Source: Neobacillus rhizophilus
Lineage (GTDB): Bacteria; Bacillota; Bacilli; Bacillales; Cytobacillaceae
NCBI RefSeq assembly: GCF_018343535.1
Contig: NZ_JAGYPF010000001.1
Span: 310,001 to 374,000, forward strand
Direction of reading: 5' to 3'
DNA: 64,000 bases
Part shown: positions 7,898-18,312 of the stretch, piece by piece
How positions within the stretch are numbered: the first letter of the stretch is position 1
How the letters are laid out: each line of letters opens with the position of its first letter
Made by a program: the position numbers and the translations under genes
Notes under the pieces: model-generated
Database searches by the model: none
Seen by the model: the letters and a program-made list of their open reading frames with translations, nothing else
Told to the model about the DNA's origin: nothing

Positions 7898-9790
7898 TTA
7901 TCCTGCATTTTTCATACGTCCACCGGAAAACTGACTATTATATAAATCTGCATAGAACCCGTCTTTCTCCAACAATTCCTGATGATTTCCCTTTTCAATA
8001 ACTCGGCCGTTGTTCATGACTAGAATAATATCTGCGTCGCGGATAGTTGATAGCCGGTGGGCTATGATAAAGCTTGTGCGACCCTTCATCAAATGATCCA
8101 TCGCCTTTTGAATCTGGACTTCGGTCCGGGTATCAACGCTGCTTGTAGCCTCGTCAAGGATTAACATCGCGGGATCTGCAAGAATTGCCCTAGCAATTGT
8201 TAATAGCTGCTTTTGCCCCTGAGAAATATTCGAAGCTTCCTCATTTAAGATCGTATCATAGCCGTCAGGCAACGTGCGGATAAAGTGGTCTGCATTAGCA
8301 GCTTGTGCAGCAGCAACAATTTCTTCTTCTGTTGCTCCATCCCTTCCATACGCGATGTTGTCACGAATTGTACTGTTAAAGAGCCATGTATCCTGCAGCA
8401 CCATTCCAAATAAACCGCGCAGGTGTTCTCTCTTCATATCCCGTGTATCGATTCCATCAATCAAAATTTTACCGGAATTGATTTCGTAAAAACGCATTAA
8501 TAGATTAATTAGTGTTGTTTTACCCGCTCCGGTCGGGCCAACAATGGCAACCTTTTGCCCTGGTCTTACTTCAATGTTCATATCCTCGATTAATGATTCA
8601 TTTTCTTTATATCCGAAAGAAACATCCTCGAATTTTACCTCGCCCTTTGGATCAGCTAGCTTTTTTGCTGTAGCAGCTTCCGGAATCTCCTCTGTTTCAT
8701 CGAGGATTTCAAACACCCGCTCTGCGCTGGCCACCGTTGACTGAATCACATTGGCAATCATCGCGGTCTGGGTAATCGGTTGGGAAAATTGTCTGGCATA
8801 TTGGATAAATGCCTGAATATCGCCAATTTCAATCGCTTTTTTTGTGACCAATATCCCGCCTGCCACAGATACAAGTACATAACCAATGTTATTGATAAAC
8901 GACATGAATGGCATAATCAACCCTGACATAAATTGCGCCTTCCAGCCAGCTTGATAAAGTCTTTCATTGATTTCTTCAAATTGTTCAATAGACTTTTCCT
9001 CACGTCCAAAAACCTTAATAACCTTATGGCCGGTATACATTTCTTCAACATGTCCGTTTAGCTGGCCAAGCGCCTTTTGCTGTCCCTTGAAATAGGCTTG
9101 TGAACGTTTGGCAATATTTGCTGTCGCAATAAAACTAAGTGGCAGTGTCACCACCACGATCAATGTCATTAGCGGACTAATCGAAAGCATCATAACAATA
9201 ACACCAATTAGGGTAACCACTGAGGTAATCAGCTGGGTTAAGCTTTGCTGCAGGGTGGTGCTGATGTTGTCGACATCATTTACTGCCCGGCTAAGGATTT
9301 CACCATGGGTGCGTGCATCAAAATATTTTAATGGCAGACGGTTTAGCTTTTCTTCTACTTCCTTACGAAGCTGGTAAACTGTTTTTTGTGCCACTCCTGC
9401 CATAATATATTGCTGAATGTATGCAAAAACAGCACTTAAAATATAAAGCCCAATTAATAATAAAATGATATGCCCGATGTATTCAAAATCAATCTTTGCT
9501 CCAGGCACACCACGAAACTTCATCATCAAGCCTTCAAACAACTTGGTTGTCGCTTTCCCCATGATTTTTGGACTGACTATGGCAAAAATAGTACTGATGA
9601 TGGCCGTGATGAGAACCGCTATAAGCTGCATTTTATATGGCTTTAAATAGGTAATTAACCGCTTCAGTGTTCCTTTAAAATCCTTTGCTTTTTGAACTGG
9701 GGCACCCATTCCCATAGGACCAAATCCGCCGCCTGGCCCCCGAGGACCCGGTCCTTGTTGAGGTCTATGATTCTGTGAATCTTTACTCAT
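7898..9790 (-). CDS. ABC multidrug exporter half-transporter, canonical subunit (YfiC-like)
   Basis: The 630-residue protein starts with a Pro/Gly-rich cytosolic tail (about 1-30), followed by a six-span type IV membrane domain (about 40-340) and a nucleotide-binding domain. The latter has Walker A GPTGAGKTTL, signature ISQGQKQ and Walker B MLILDEATSS with the catalytic Glu. It overlaps the preceding gene by 4 bases (ATGA), which indicates translational coupling and a heterodimer with that product. The pair plus marR matches the layout of the B. subtilis yfiBC and Lactococcus lmrCD type drug exporters. The substrate cannot be told from sequence. Confidence 0.9.
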   Translation of the reverse strand: MSKDSQNHRPQQGPGPRGPGGGFGPMGMGAPVQKAKDFKGTLKRLITYLKPYKMQLIAVLITAIISTIFAIVSPKIMGKATTKLFEGLMMKFRGVPGAKIDFEYIGHIILLLIGLYILSAVFAYIQQYIMAGVAQKTVYQLRKEVEEKLNRLPLKYFDARTHGEILSRAVNDVDNISTTLQQSLTQLITSVVTLIGVIVMMLSISPLMTLIVVVTLPLSFIATANIAKRSQAYFKGQQKALGQLNGHVEEMYTGHKVIKVFGREEKSIEQFEEINERLYQAGWKAQFMSGLIMPFMSFINNIGYVLVSVAGGILVTKKAIEIGDIQAFIQYARQFSQPITQTAMIANVIQSTVASAERVFEILDETEEIPEAATAKKLADPKGEVKFEDVSFGYKENESLIEDMNIEVRPGQKVAIVGPTGAGKTTLINLLMRFYEINSGKILIDGIDTRDMKREHLRGLFGMVLQDTWLFNSTIRDNIAYGRDGATEEEIVAAAQAANADHFIRTLPDGYDTILNEEASNISQGQKQLLTIARAILADPAMLILDEATSSVDTRTEVQIQKAMDHLMKGRTSFIIAHRLSTIRDADIILVMNNGRVIEKGNHQELLEKDGFYADLYNSQFSGGRMKNAG

Positions 9791-11529
9791 GCAATTTCCT
9801 CCTCAGAAAGCTGAGACATGACAATTTCACGATAAACTTTGCTGGTTTCCATCAGCTCTTTATGTTTACCAATTCCAGCTATCTCGCCATTATCAAGGAC
9901 GATAATCTGATCCGCATCGATGATGGTGCTGACTCGCTGGGCAACAATTAATACTGTAGATTGCTGAGTTTCTTCTTTTAATGCCGCCCGAAGCTTGGCA
10001 TCTGTTTTAAAATCTAAAGCGGAAAAGCTGTCATCGAAAATATAGATTTCCGGTCTTCGGACAAGCGCACGTGCTATGGATAAACGCTGTTTCTGCCCGC
10101 CCGAAACATTTGTTCCTCCTTGGGCAATCAGCGTGTTGTAGCCTTCAGGCATTTCGTTAATAAACTCTGCCGCTTGGGCAATTTCAGCGGCATGTCGCAC
10201 TTCTTCATCCGATGCCTCTTCTTTGCCGTATAATATATTTTCCGAAATAGTTCCTGTAAAAAGAACGGCTTGCTGCGGGACAAAGCCAATTTTTTTTCGA
10301 AGTAATTCCTGAGTCATTTCTCGTACATCGATTCCATCAACCAACACTTTGCCGCTGCCAGCGTCATAAAAGCGAGGAATCAAATTGATAAGCGTTGATT
10401 TACCTGATCCGGTTCCGCCGATAATCGCGGTGATTTCACCTTGCCTCATTTTAAAAGAAATATTCGAAATAGCAGGCATTTCAGCTCCTGGATAAGAAAA
10501 GCTGACATTTTGAAATTCAACCTCCCCATTGCTGCTTACTGGGGGACGGGGAGTTGTTGGATTTTTAATATCAGCAGTTATATCTAGCACCTCAATAATT
10601 CTTCCCGCTGAAACAGAAGCTCTTGGAATCATCACAAACATCATTGATAACATCAGGAAGGAGAACATGATTTGCATCGCGTATTGGATAAAGGCCATCA
10701 TGTCTCCCACTTCCATGTGCCCATTGCTGATGCGGATGCCTCCAAACCAGATAATCGCTACTGTTGTCAGGTTTAGGATAATCATCATCGTCGGCATCAT
10801 AACAGCCATCAGTTTATTGACCTTTATAGCGGTTTGCGTAAGATCCCAGCTTGCTTCATCGAACCGCTTTTTCTCATGCTCGATTCGGTTAAAGGAACGG
10901 ATCACACGAATTCCAGTTAAATTTTCCCGTAAAACACGGTTTAGGTTATCAAGTTTTACCTGCATTGCTTTAAATAATGGAATGGCATTTCTTTGTACAA
11001 TTAAGATAATGATGATTAATATGGGAATCGCCACAGCGAGTACCAAAGAAAGTTTGGCGTCTTTGGATAAAGCCATGATGATGCCGCCGATGCACATCAT
11101 CGGAGCCATGACCATCATTCTCAGCATCATGATTAGAACCTGCTGTATTTGCGTAATATCGTTTGTTGTTCTCGTAATGAGTGATGCTGTTCCAAATTGA
11201 TCAAATTCCTGTAAGGAAAAATCCCCGACATGAGAGAAGATTTTGGTTCGCAATAGTTTTCCGAAACCTGATGCAGCTTTAGCGGAAAAAAAGCTGGCAC
11301 TGACAGAGCAAATCATGCCGCCTGCCGCAACGATTAGCATGAACCCGCCAATTTTCCAAATATAATGCGTATCGCCTGTTACTACACCCTTATCAACAAT
11401 ATCAGCCATTAATGTCGGCAGGTACAGTTCAGACAAGGATTGCAGAAGCACTAATACCAAAACAAGCATAACAGGGAACTGAAATGGTTTTAGGAATTTC
11501 GCTAATTTAAGCATTTTGGTCATCTCCAT
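9787..11529 (-). CDS. ABC multidrug exporter half-transporter, degenerate-site subunit (YfiB-like)
   Basis: The 580-residue protein has six membrane spans (about 1-310) and an NBD with Walker A GGTGSGKSTL, signature VSGGQKQ and Walker B IYIFDDSFSALD. In that motif the catalytic Glu is replaced by Asp. Heterodimeric bacterial exporters typically have one such degenerate site, here paired with the canonical subunit encoded next. The gene begins 3 bases after the marR stop. Expression probably follows MarR derepression by a drug or stress signal. Confidence 0.9.
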   Translation of the reverse strand: MEMTKMLKLAKFLKPFQFPVMLVLVLVLLQSLSELYLPTLMADIVDKGVVTGDTHYIWKIGGFMLIVAAGGMICSVSASFFSAKAASGFGKLLRTKIFSHVGDFSLQEFDQFGTASLITRTTNDITQIQQVLIMMLRMMVMAPMMCIGGIIMALSKDAKLSLVLAVAIPILIIIILIVQRNAIPLFKAMQVKLDNLNRVLRENLTGIRVIRSFNRIEHEKKRFDEASWDLTQTAIKVNKLMAVMMPTMMIILNLTTVAIIWFGGIRISNGHMEVGDMMAFIQYAMQIMFSFLMLSMMFVMIPRASVSAGRIIEVLDITADIKNPTTPRPPVSSNGEVEFQNVSFSYPGAEMPAISNISFKMRQGEITAIIGGTGSGKSTLINLIPRFYDAGSGKVLVDGIDVREMTQELLRKKIGFVPQQAVLFTGTISENILYGKEEASDEEVRHAAEIAQAAEFINEMPEGYNTLIAQGGTNVSGGQKQRLSIARALVRRPEIYIFDDSFSALDFKTDAKLRAALKEETQQSTVLIVAQRVSTIIDADQIIVLDNGEIAGIGKHKELMETSKVYREIVMSQLSEEEIA

Positions 11530-11532
11530 TTC

Positions 11533-11991
11533 TTATTGACGATAGGTATGCTCGAAATAGTTAAAAACTTTATTGAGAAGCTCAGCAAGCTTCTCACTGT
11601 CGTCCTCCCCTAAATAATCAATTAAACCAGCAAAGGTTTCAGTAAAGGCTTTCTTAGCTTCGTTCGTAACTTCGATGCCTTTTTCTGTTAGGTGAATATT
11701 GACAGCGCGTCGGTCAATGGGGTCGGTGTTGCGTTCAACAAGGTCATCCTTTTCGAGCTTATTAACAATCTGCGTAACTGTTGGAGACGTAACCCTAAGA
11801 ATACTGCTAATCTCGGAAACCTTCATATCTGGTTTCTCCTCGTTTGTTTCATGCCTTATCGCCAATAGAACTTTAATTTCACTGGGATTATAGCCGGCTA
11901 TTTGCCGATCATGCCACCCGGATTTTCTAAACTGTGAAAATGCCCTTAGAAGTTTTTGTGTGGTATTTGCATTATTAATATAATCTGCCAC
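11533..11991 (-). CDS. MarR family repressor of the ABC exporter operon
   Basis: The 152-residue winged-helix protein has a recognition region KVSEISSILRVTSPTVTQIVNKLEKDDLVERN and the wing DRRAVNIHLTEKG. The open frame reaches 12039, but AGGAGGTGG lies 6 bases before a GTG at 11991 and the upstream codons are not family-like, so GTG is chosen. It is the first gene of a tightly packed operon with the two exporter genes. An inverted repeat at its promoter suggests autorepression. Confidence 0.9.
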   Translation of the reverse strand: MADYINNANTTQKLLRAFSQFRKSGWHDRQIAGYNPSEIKVLLAIRHETNEEKPDMKVSEISSILRVTSPTVTQIVNKLEKDDLVERNTDPIDRRAVNIHLTEKGIEVTNEAKKAFTETFAGLIDYLGEDDSEKLAELLNKVFNYFEHTYRQ

Positions 11992-12017
11992 TTTTATCCA
12001 CCTCCTACAAAATAGAT

Positions 12018-12073
12018 AGGTTACTAATTTATTTACCAACCTAAGTATAATTCGTAAACAATTTGTCGGTCAA
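12018..12073 (-). promoter_or_regulatory. SigA-type promoter and probable MarR operator
   Basis: On the minus strand TTGACC (12068-12073) and TATACT (12044-12049) are separated by 18 bases. Directly downstream lies the imperfect inverted repeat AGGTTGGTAAAT / ATTAGTAACCT (12018-12042), placed to block initiation. The operator assignment is inferred from position and symmetry. Confidence 0.6.
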
Positions 12074-12078
12074 GAACA

Positions 12079-12213
12079 AAAGCGCAAGCGCCCTGTTCAG
12101 CGGCGTATGTCCTGGAGCTCTCCAACTGAGATAAAGGAAACACGAAGAGCGAAAGCGATTCGATGTTGACTTATCGTAGGGCGGAGAGCGAAGGACACTA
12201 GCCGCCCTAGACC
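12079..12213 (+). repeat. Interspersed Bacillaceae-type palindromic repeat
   Basis: This non-coding block begins AAAGCGCAAGCGCC and has the internal pairs GGGCGG / CCGCCC and GGAGCTCTCC. It is GC-richer than its surroundings. From memory, very similar blocks are scattered through Bacillus-related genomes between genes. Only one copy is present in this window. Confidence 0.5.
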
Positions 12214-12216
12214 ATC

Positions 12217-12245
12217 AAAAAACACAGGGGTTTCCTGTGTTTTTA
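12217..12245 (-). terminator. Terminator of the 12248 gene
   Basis: AAAACACAGG pairs with CCTGTGTTTT around GGTT. A and T runs flank it, and it touches the stop codon of the gene. Confidence 0.8.
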
Positions 12246-12247
12246 TC

Positions 12248-13006
12248 CTAAACCTCTTCTTTTTTTACTTCCACCTTAACTAATTTCCATTTTCCATCTG
12301 TATAAGACCAGATAGACTCCACTAATGCAATCGTATCTGCATTTGCAATTCCGGTAACTTTTTGAATACCTTTTAACCCCAATTTTCCCCCATCTAATTG
12401 GATAGGTTCAAGACTGTTAAAAGGGTTCACCATTAATTCGGTTGGTTCATTCAGTTTTCCTTTTCGATAAAGCCCCATTTTTTTATAATAATCCTTTCGA
12501 TCTCTAAGGTCGAAAAGATAGGATTTACCTGTAGCGTTAATTTTGATTTCTGCTTTATAGCCATCTAAAAAATGAGTTTCCATATCAAGAGGCTCAGAGA
12601 CTCTTAGATCCTTTTTTTCAAAATCTTTAAGCGTACATAAAAATGTATCGACGATTCCGCCGCTGCCATCAGTATCAACAGTGGCAAATACATCCTTTAT
12701 GCCATCATGATTAATATCTGCCAGTTGCAGTGCAGCTTTTGCTCCACTTTCAAGTGGAATTGTCGTAGTTTTCCCATCTGAAGTATCTATTTCGATGAAA
12801 ATTTCTTTTAGGTAACTATTTTCATCATCCTGGTAGGGTTCCCCTTTTAATTGGATGACCTCGTTTTTTCCATCACCTGTGATATCTTCTTCCTCTTTCG
12901 ATATCGTAATCACTTTTGCTCTTTCTTCAATGGCATAAACAACTGTAATGGCAGAAAGCGAAACCATAAAAAAAGCAAAAACAGCTAAAAGCGTTTCTTT
13001 TTTCAC
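12248..13006 (-). CDS. Secreted VCBS/FG-GAP-like protein with two EF-hand-type loops
   Basis: The 252-residue protein has an N-terminal signal or anchor segment (LLAVFAFFMVSLSAITVVYA). It contains two calcium-loop-like motifs, DITGDGKNEV and DINHDGIKDV, as found in VCBS/FG-GAP repeats of surface proteins. The rest is beta-rich and ends in a Lys-rich tail. I do not recognise a named family member. The start is GTG at 13006, with GGGAGG 7 bases upstream; an overlapping ATG is followed by a stop. It probably acts outside the membrane. Confidence 0.7.
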   Translation of the reverse strand: MKKETLLAVFAFFMVSLSAITVVYAIEERAKVITISKEEEDITGDGKNEVIQLKGEPYQDDENSYLKEIFIEIDTSDGKTTTIPLESGAKAALQLADINHDGIKDVFATVDTDGSGGIVDTFLCTLKDFEKKDLRVSEPLDMETHFLDGYKAEIKINATGKSYLFDLRDRKDYYKKMGLYRKGKLNEPTELMVNPFNSLEPIQLDGGKLGLKGIQKVTGIANADTIALVESIWSYTDGKWKLVKVEVKKEEV

Positions 13007-13067
13007 ATAAATCCCTCCCCATACTGATTATTAGTTAGTATGCCCAGGAATGGAAAAAAGATGAAAA

Positions 13068-13098
13068 AAAAGACCCTCTTTTTTAAGAGAGCCCTTAT
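13068..13098 (-). terminator. Probable terminator of parEC
   Basis: CTCTT pairs with AAGAG and a run of eight T follows on the minus strand, 8 or more bases past the parC stop. The stem is short. Confidence 0.5.
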
Positions 13099-13105
13099 GA
13101 AAATA

Positions 13106-15544
13106 TTATTCAGCTGGGATTTCTTTACCTTCGACCTTCCAAACTCTTGTCACCTTTCCATTTACTCCTTCATCTAGAATGAAAGAGCCATTGGAGTAGC
13201 GGTCACTAAATTTTATGTCTGAAGTTTTTATTGTCTCAATATTGCCTTTTTCTGTCTGTATAAATATTTCATCCTGATCCTTAGCAGCAACATAGCCCAT
13301 TATTCGGTGAGGATTGGCTTTTAGTTCACGAAGAATCACAACGCCCCGTTTTGCACGGGATGATTTATCAAATTCACGTAACTTCATTCGTTTCAATGCA
13401 CCGCGCTGGGTGGCCACTACAATGGATTGGGTACTGTTTGGCTCAAGAGCCTGACCGCCAACCACGTAATCGCCATCTTTTAGATTTATTCCTTTCACCC
13501 CGGCTGCCCGCTGTCCAACAATGCTTACTTCTTCCTCGTCAAACCATAAGGCATAGCCTAAATGTGAAATTAGGAATATCTCCTTTGTACCATCTGTTAA
13601 ATGGACGTCAATTACCTGATCATCATCTTTCAGATTCACGCCCACCAGTGGTTTGGAATAGCGCTGGGCATGATATTGCTTCAGTTCGGTTTTCTTAACC
13701 ATACCGTTTCTGGTAATAAAGACAAGGAACGCGTTTGTTTCAAAATCCTTTACCTGTATGGCTTGGACAATATCTTCATCGCGGTCAATTGGAATTATGT
13801 TCGCGATGTGCTGACCCATGTCCTTCCAGCGGATATCAGGAAGCTCATGAACTGGGCAATATAAGTAATTCCCTTTATTCGTGAACAGGAGCAGAACATC
13901 CTGTGTATTCATATCAAGCTGCGCTAAGATACGGTCTGATTCCTTCATGGCAAAATCCTGACCGTTGGAAGCGGCATAAGAGCGCTGGCTCGTCCGTTTG
14001 ACATAGCCATGTTCAGTAACCGTCACAATGACATCCTCACTTGGCACCATAACTTCTAGGTTGATTTTCAGCTCTTGAATTTCTGCTTCAATTTTCGAAC
14101 GGCGTTCATCAGCAAAGCGTTTTTTCACTTCTTTTAACTCTTTTTTAATAACGGAAAGAAGCTTTTTCTCACTATCTAATATGCTAGTCAGCTCTTCGAT
14201 TTTTTTAGCCAATTCTTCCGCTTCATTTCTTAAAGCCGTAATGTCGGTATTTGTTAAGCGATAAAGCTGTAAAGAGACAATTGCTTCTGCCTGAAGCTCT
14301 GTGAACGCGTATTTAGCGATTAAGTTATCCTTCGCATCACGCTTATCTTTTGATGCCCGAATCGTGGCAATCACTTCATCGAGAATCGATAAGGCCTTCA
14401 TTAAGCCTTCAACAATATGCTGGCGTTCTTTTGCTTTGTTCAAATCAAAGGTAGTTCTTCTTGTCACGACTTCTTTTTGATGTTGGATATATGCGTCCAG
14501 CAGTTCGCGAAGCCCCATTTGTTTGGGCCGTCTGTTATAGATGGCGACCATATTAAAACTGTAGGAAATCTGCAGGTCGCTGTTTTTATATAAATAGTTC
14601 AAAACTCCCGCTGCATCGGCATCTTTTTTAAGTTCAATGACGATTCTAAGACCGGTTCGGTCTGTTTCATCACGAACTTCTGAGATTCCTTCGACTTTAC
14701 GGTCGAGGCGGAATTCATCGATTTTTTTCACGAGATTGGCTTTATTGATCTCGTACGGAATTTCCGTTACAACGATTTGCTGTCGGCCGCCGCGGACATC
14801 TTCAATTTCCGCTTTTCCGCGAACAATGATTTTTCCTTTACCAGTTTCATAAGCTTTTTTAATTCCGTCGATCCCTTGGATAATTCCGCCGGTTGGGAAA
14901 TCAGGTCCTTTTATCACTGTCATTAATTCATCAACAGTGACACCTGGATTATCCATTCTCATTATCACACCGTCAATGACCTCGCCTAGGTGATGTGGGG
15001 GAATATCAGTCGCATAACCTGCTGAGATCCCTGTAGATCCATTAACAAGAAGGTTCGGGAACGCTGCTGGCAAAACGGTTGGTTCTTTAGATGTATCATC
15101 GAAGTTTGGAATCAAATCAACCGTATCTTTTTCAATATCACGCAATAGCTCAGCAGCAATCGCCGAAAGCCGTGCTTCGGTATAACGCATCGCTGCCGGC
15201 GGATCCCCGTCAACACTACCATTATTGCCGTGCATTTCCACTAGCACATTACGAACCTTCCAGTCCTGGCTCATCCGTACCATCGCTTCATAAACTGACG
15301 AATCACCATGCGGGTGGTAGTTACCAATAACATTACCAACGGTTTTGGCGGCTTTCCGGAAGCCTTTGTCATGGGTATTGCCCTCGACATGCATGGCATA
15401 TAAAATTCTTCTCTGAACCGGCTTTAAACCGTCTCTAGCATCTGGCAAAGCGCGGTCTTGAATAATGTATTTACTATAGCGGCCAAAACGGTCGCCAAGG
15501 ACGTCCTCTAGAGGTAAGTCGCGGAATTTTTCACTAGCACTCAT
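13106..15544 (-). CDS. parC: DNA topoisomerase IV subunit A
   Basis: The 812-residue protein is the breakage-reunion subunit of topoisomerase IV, which decatenates daughter chromosomes. The winged-helix region carries [19 protein letters not shown], with Ser at the quinolone-determining positions 82-83 and Glu86. The active-site Tyr is at about 121 in [12 protein letters not shown] coiled coil (about 430-490) and a C-terminal DNA-wrapping beta-pinwheel domain follow. It lacks the GyrA box and is paired with ParE, so it is not GyrA. It overlaps parE by 4 bases. Confidence 0.97.
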   Translation of the reverse strand: MSASEKFRDLPLEDVLGDRFGRYSKYIIQDRALPDARDGLKPVQRRILYAMHVEGNTHDKGFRKAAKTVGNVIGNYHPHGDSSVYEAMVRMSQDWKVRNVLVEMHGNNGSVDGDPPAAMRYTEARLSAIAAELLRDIEKDTVDLIPNFDDTSKEPTVLPAAFPNLLVNGSTGISAGYATDIPPHHLGEVIDGVIMRMDNPGVTVDELMTVIKGPDFPTGGIIQGIDGIKKAYETGKGKIIVRGKAEIEDVRGGRQQIVVTEIPYEINKANLVKKIDEFRLDRKVEGISEVRDETDRTGLRIVIELKKDADAAGVLNYLYKNSDLQISYSFNMVAIYNRRPKQMGLRELLDAYIQHQKEVVTRRTTFDLNKAKERQHIVEGLMKALSILDEVIATIRASKDKRDAKDNLIAKYAFTELQAEAIVSLQLYRLTNTDITALRNEAEELAKKIEELTSILDSEKKLLSVIKKELKEVKKRFADERRSKIEAEIQELKINLEVMVPSEDVIVTVTEHGYVKRTSQRSYAASNGQDFAMKESDRILAQLDMNTQDVLLLFTNKGNYLYCPVHELPDIRWKDMGQHIANIIPIDRDEDIVQAIQVKDFETNAFLVFITRNGMVKKTELKQYHAQRYSKPLVGVNLKDDDQVIDVHLTDGTKEIFLISHLGYALWFDEEEVSIVGQRAAGVKGINLKDGDYVVGGQALEPNSTQSIVVATQRGALKRMKLREFDKSSRAKRGVVILRELKANPHRIMGYVAAKDQDEIFIQTEKGNIETIKTSDIKFSDRYSNGSFILDEGVNGKVTRVWKVEGKEIPAE

Positions 15545-17520
15545 CCTTCAACCCCCTCATCTGCAACAGAGATGTTTTCATTTTCTAAAATCGTATCGTC
15601 TTCTTCCAATCCGAATGCGACGTTACTTTCAATCCATTTGCGGCGCGGTTCAACTTTATCACCCATTAGCGTGGTGATCCGGCGTTCTGCACGAGCACCA
15701 TCGTCAATTTTCACCCGAATCAGCGTTCGAGTTTCTGGGTCCATGGTTGTTTCCCAAAGCTGGTCGGCATTCATTTCGCCAAGACCTTTATAACGCTGAA
15801 TAATATAACCCCTGCCGACCTTTTTGATGGCTGTCTGCAATTCATCTTCATTCCAGGCATACTCGATGATTTCTTTCTTGCCTGTGCCACGGCTGACTTT
15901 AAAGAGCGGCGGAAGGGCGATGAACACTCTGCCTGCTTCTACAAGCGGCTTCATATAGCGGTAAAAGAACGTCAGCAAAAGAACTTGTATATGCGCTCCG
16001 TCCGTATCAGCGTCTGTCATAATAATGATTTTGTCGTAGTTGATATCTTCAATATTGAAATCAGAACCGACTCCTCCGCCAATAGCATAAATAATCGTGT
16101 TAATCTCTTCATTCTTAAAAATGTCGGAAAGCTTGGCCTTTTCTGTATTAATAACCTTACCTCTTAGCGGCAACACAGCCTGGAAACGGCGGTCACGACC
16201 TTGCTTTGCTGAGCCCCCCGCGGAATCACCCTCCACCAAGTAGAGTTCATTTTTTTGCGGGTTTCGTGATTGGGCAGGTGTCAATTTCCCTGACAATACC
16301 GTTTCAGTGCGCTTGCGCTTTTTCCCGCTTCGGGCATCTTCACGCGCTTTTCTGGCCGCTTCCCGTGCCTGATAGGCTTTAATCGACTTTTTAACAAGCA
16401 GGGAACTGATGTCCGGATTTTCTTCCAAAAAGTAAGAAAGATGCTCGGAAACAACAGAATCAACAGCAGACCGTGCTTCGCTTGTTCCTAATTTCCCTTT
16501 TGTCTGACCCTCAAATTGCAATAGTTCTTCAGGGATACGAACGGAAACAATCGCGGATAATCCTTCACGAATATCGGCACCATCAAGATTTTTATCCTTT
16601 TCCTTCAGCAAACCAACCTTGCGTGCATAATCGTTGAATACCCTCGTCATCGCCGTTTTAGCACCAACCTCGTGGGTACCGCCATCCTTTGTGCGGACAT
16701 TGTTAACGAATGATAGAACATTTTCAGAATAGCCATCATTAAATTGGAAGGCGAAATCCACTTCAATGCCATTATGCGTGCCTTCAAAGCTGAATACAGG
16801 ATGAAGAGAATCTTTCTCCTCGTTCAAATAGGCAACAAAAGCCTCGATTCCATTTTCGTAATGGAAAACCTCATGAAGATTGTTTCGCTCATCGATGATT
16901 TCTATTTTTAAGCCTTTTAATAAAAAGGCAGATTCTCGTAATCGTTCACCCAATGTTTCAAAATTATAGGTGGTAGTCGAAAAGATTGTGGTGTCAGGCT
17001 TAAAATGGATCGTTGTTCCGGTTTGATTGGTTTTGCCGATCTTTTCGAGTGTTGTGACAGGCTTACCGCCATTCTCAAAACGCTGTTCATAAACAAAGCC
17101 GTCTCTCTTAATGGTGACTATTAACCATTCTGATAATGCATTTACAACAGAAGCACCAACACCGTGCAATCCGCCGCTTGTTTTATATCCGCCTTGCCCG
17201 AACTTACCGCCTGCATGAAGCACGGTTAAGATGACTTCCGGTGTCGGTTTCCCCATTTTATGCATACCCGTCGGCATCCCGCGGCCTTTATCGACGACAC
17301 TGATCGAATTATCTTTGTGTATTTTGACAATGATGTGTTCACCAAAGCCTGCAAGCGCTTCATCGACAGCGTTATCGACAATCTCATAGACGAGATGATG
17401 CAGTCCTCGTGAATCGGTGCTGCCAATGTACATTCCAGGACGCTTTCTGACTGCTTCTAGTCCTTCTAGTACCTGTATGGCATCATCATTGTATTCAAAA
17501 GCTTGTTGATTTCTTGCCAC
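15541..17520 (-). CDS. parE: DNA topoisomerase IV subunit B
   Basis: The 659-residue ATPase subunit has a GHKL domain ([38 protein letters not shown]). A transducer and a TOPRIM domain follow, with the metal and cleavage motifs EGDSAGG and [11 protein letters not shown], and [12 protein letters not shown]. The frame extends to an ATG at 17538, but AAAGGGGT places the start at GTG 17520 (VARNQQAF), matching the family N-terminus. It forms an operon with parC. A LexA-like box lies 100 bases upstream. Confidence 0.96.
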   Translation of the reverse strand: MARNQQAFEYNDDAIQVLEGLEAVRKRPGMYIGSTDSRGLHHLVYEIVDNAVDEALAGFGEHIIVKIHKDNSISVVDKGRGMPTGMHKMGKPTPEVILTVLHAGGKFGQGGYKTSGGLHGVGASVVNALSEWLIVTIKRDGFVYEQRFENGGKPVTTLEKIGKTNQTGTTIHFKPDTTIFSTTTYNFETLGERLRESAFLLKGLKIEIIDERNNLHEVFHYENGIEAFVAYLNEEKDSLHPVFSFEGTHNGIEVDFAFQFNDGYSENVLSFVNNVRTKDGGTHEVGAKTAMTRVFNDYARKVGLLKEKDKNLDGADIREGLSAIVSVRIPEELLQFEGQTKGKLGTSEARSAVDSVVSEHLSYFLEENPDISSLLVKKSIKAYQAREAARKAREDARSGKKRKRTETVLSGKLTPAQSRNPQKNELYLVEGDSAGGSAKQGRDRRFQAVLPLRGKVINTEKAKLSDIFKNEEINTIIYAIGGGVGSDFNIEDINYDKIIIMTDADTDGAHIQVLLLTFFYRYMKPLVEAGRVFIALPPLFKVSRGTGKKEIIEYAWNEDELQTAIKKVGRGYIIQRYKGLGEMNADQLWETTMDPETRTLIRVKIDDGARAERRITTLMGDKVEPRRKWIESNVAFGLEEDDTILENENISVADEGVEG

Positions 17521-17618
17521 TAAAAATACCCCTTTCATCCCTACAAAAAGAAAACAATTCTAAAAAACAGATTCCTGCTATCTATAAAAAATGTATTTTT
17601 CTTTCCGTAAACAATAAT

Positions 17619-17632
17619 AGAACAAACGTTTT
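17619..17632. promoter_or_regulatory. Possible LexA (DinR) box upstream of parE
   Basis: GAACAAACGTTT (17620-17631) fits the Gram-positive LexA core GAAC-N4-GTTC with one mismatch. In B. subtilis the parEC promoter region has been linked to the LexA regulon, which is from memory. Position upstream of parE supports it, but the match is imperfect. The rest of 17521-17766 is AT-rich, with no gene. Confidence 0.35.
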
Positions 17633-17766
17633 GTTACTTAATTTTACCATAAGATCATTTGGCGTCTATGCTTTATTTTAGCGATTTATTTCGATTTAGC
17701 AAATAAGTAATTTAAAACAATCGTTTTTCGTATGGTTAATTTCCCTATATTTTGGACAGAAAAAAT

Positions 17767-17800
17767 AAAAGCCGCCAGTATCGTTGGCAGCTTTTTTTCA
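17767..17800. terminator. Terminator of yneT
   Basis: AGCxGCCA pairs with TGGCxGCT around a TATCGT-type loop, with T-rich sequence on the minus strand immediately after the yneT stop. Confidence 0.75.
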
Positions 17801-17802
17801 TG

Positions 17803-18222
17803 TTATCTTGATCTTGTTAAAGCATGGATAACCTTAATGCAGCGGTCCATAATGACGGTATAGCCCTTTTCCTTTAAAAATTGATAGGCTTCTTCATTCT
17901 CGAGTCCTTGCTGTGCCCAAAATACGTCAGCATCAATTTCAACAAATTCTTTTGCCACATCGAATAATTGCTCTGAGCGGCGAAAAACATTAACAATATC
18001 TACATGGCCCTCAATATCCTTTAATGATTTTACAGCCTTTACACCGAGCACTTCATCGATCGTCGGATTTACGGGAATAATCTCGTAGCCCGCCTTTTGC
18101 ATGACGTTAGATACTTGATAAGAGGTCCTGTCGGGATTATTGCTTAAACCGACAACCGCAATCCTTTTTGCGTTTTTTAAAATAGCGCCCATTTCTTCAA
18201 GGCTTGGATTTTCTATAGTCAT
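17803..18222 (-). CDS. yneT: CoA-binding protein YneT
   Basis: The 139-residue single Rossmann domain of the CoA_binding_2 family has IAVVGLSNNPDRTSYQVSNVM at the nucleotide loop, then EIIPVNPTIDEVLG and VFWAQQGLENEEA. Its biochemical role is not known; relatives form the CoA-binding half of succinyl-CoA ligases. The frame runs to 18243, but AGGAG lies 8 bases before the ATG at 18222. It sits next to parE, as in B. subtilis. Here the kinase-like gene and the GH18 gene are inserted between it and plsY. Confidence 0.88.
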   Translation of the reverse strand: MTIENPSLEEMGAILKNAKRIAVVGLSNNPDRTSYQVSNVMQKAGYEIIPVNPTIDEVLGVKAVKSLKDIEGHVDIVNVFRRSEQLFDVAKEFVEIDADVFWAQQGLENEEAYQFLKEKGYTVIMDRCIKVIHALTRSR

Positions 18223-18280
18223 TTCTTTCACTCCTAGAAACATATTTTCCTTATTGTACCTTTATCTACTAAAAATATAT

Positions 18281-18310
18281 AATGAAAAGCTTCCAACGAA
18301 TCGGAAGCCA
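18281..18310 (-). terminator. Terminator of the kinase-like gene
   Basis: GGCTTCC pairs with GGAAGC(TT) on the minus strand and is followed by TTTTC, just past the stop at 18313. Confidence 0.65.
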
Positions 18311-18312
18311 AC

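Noticed and set aside
10529-11200. A 223-codon plus-strand frame inside the ABC exporter gene
   Set aside because: It lies antisense to a complete, well-conserved exporter gene, lacks a ribosome site and shows no family pattern.
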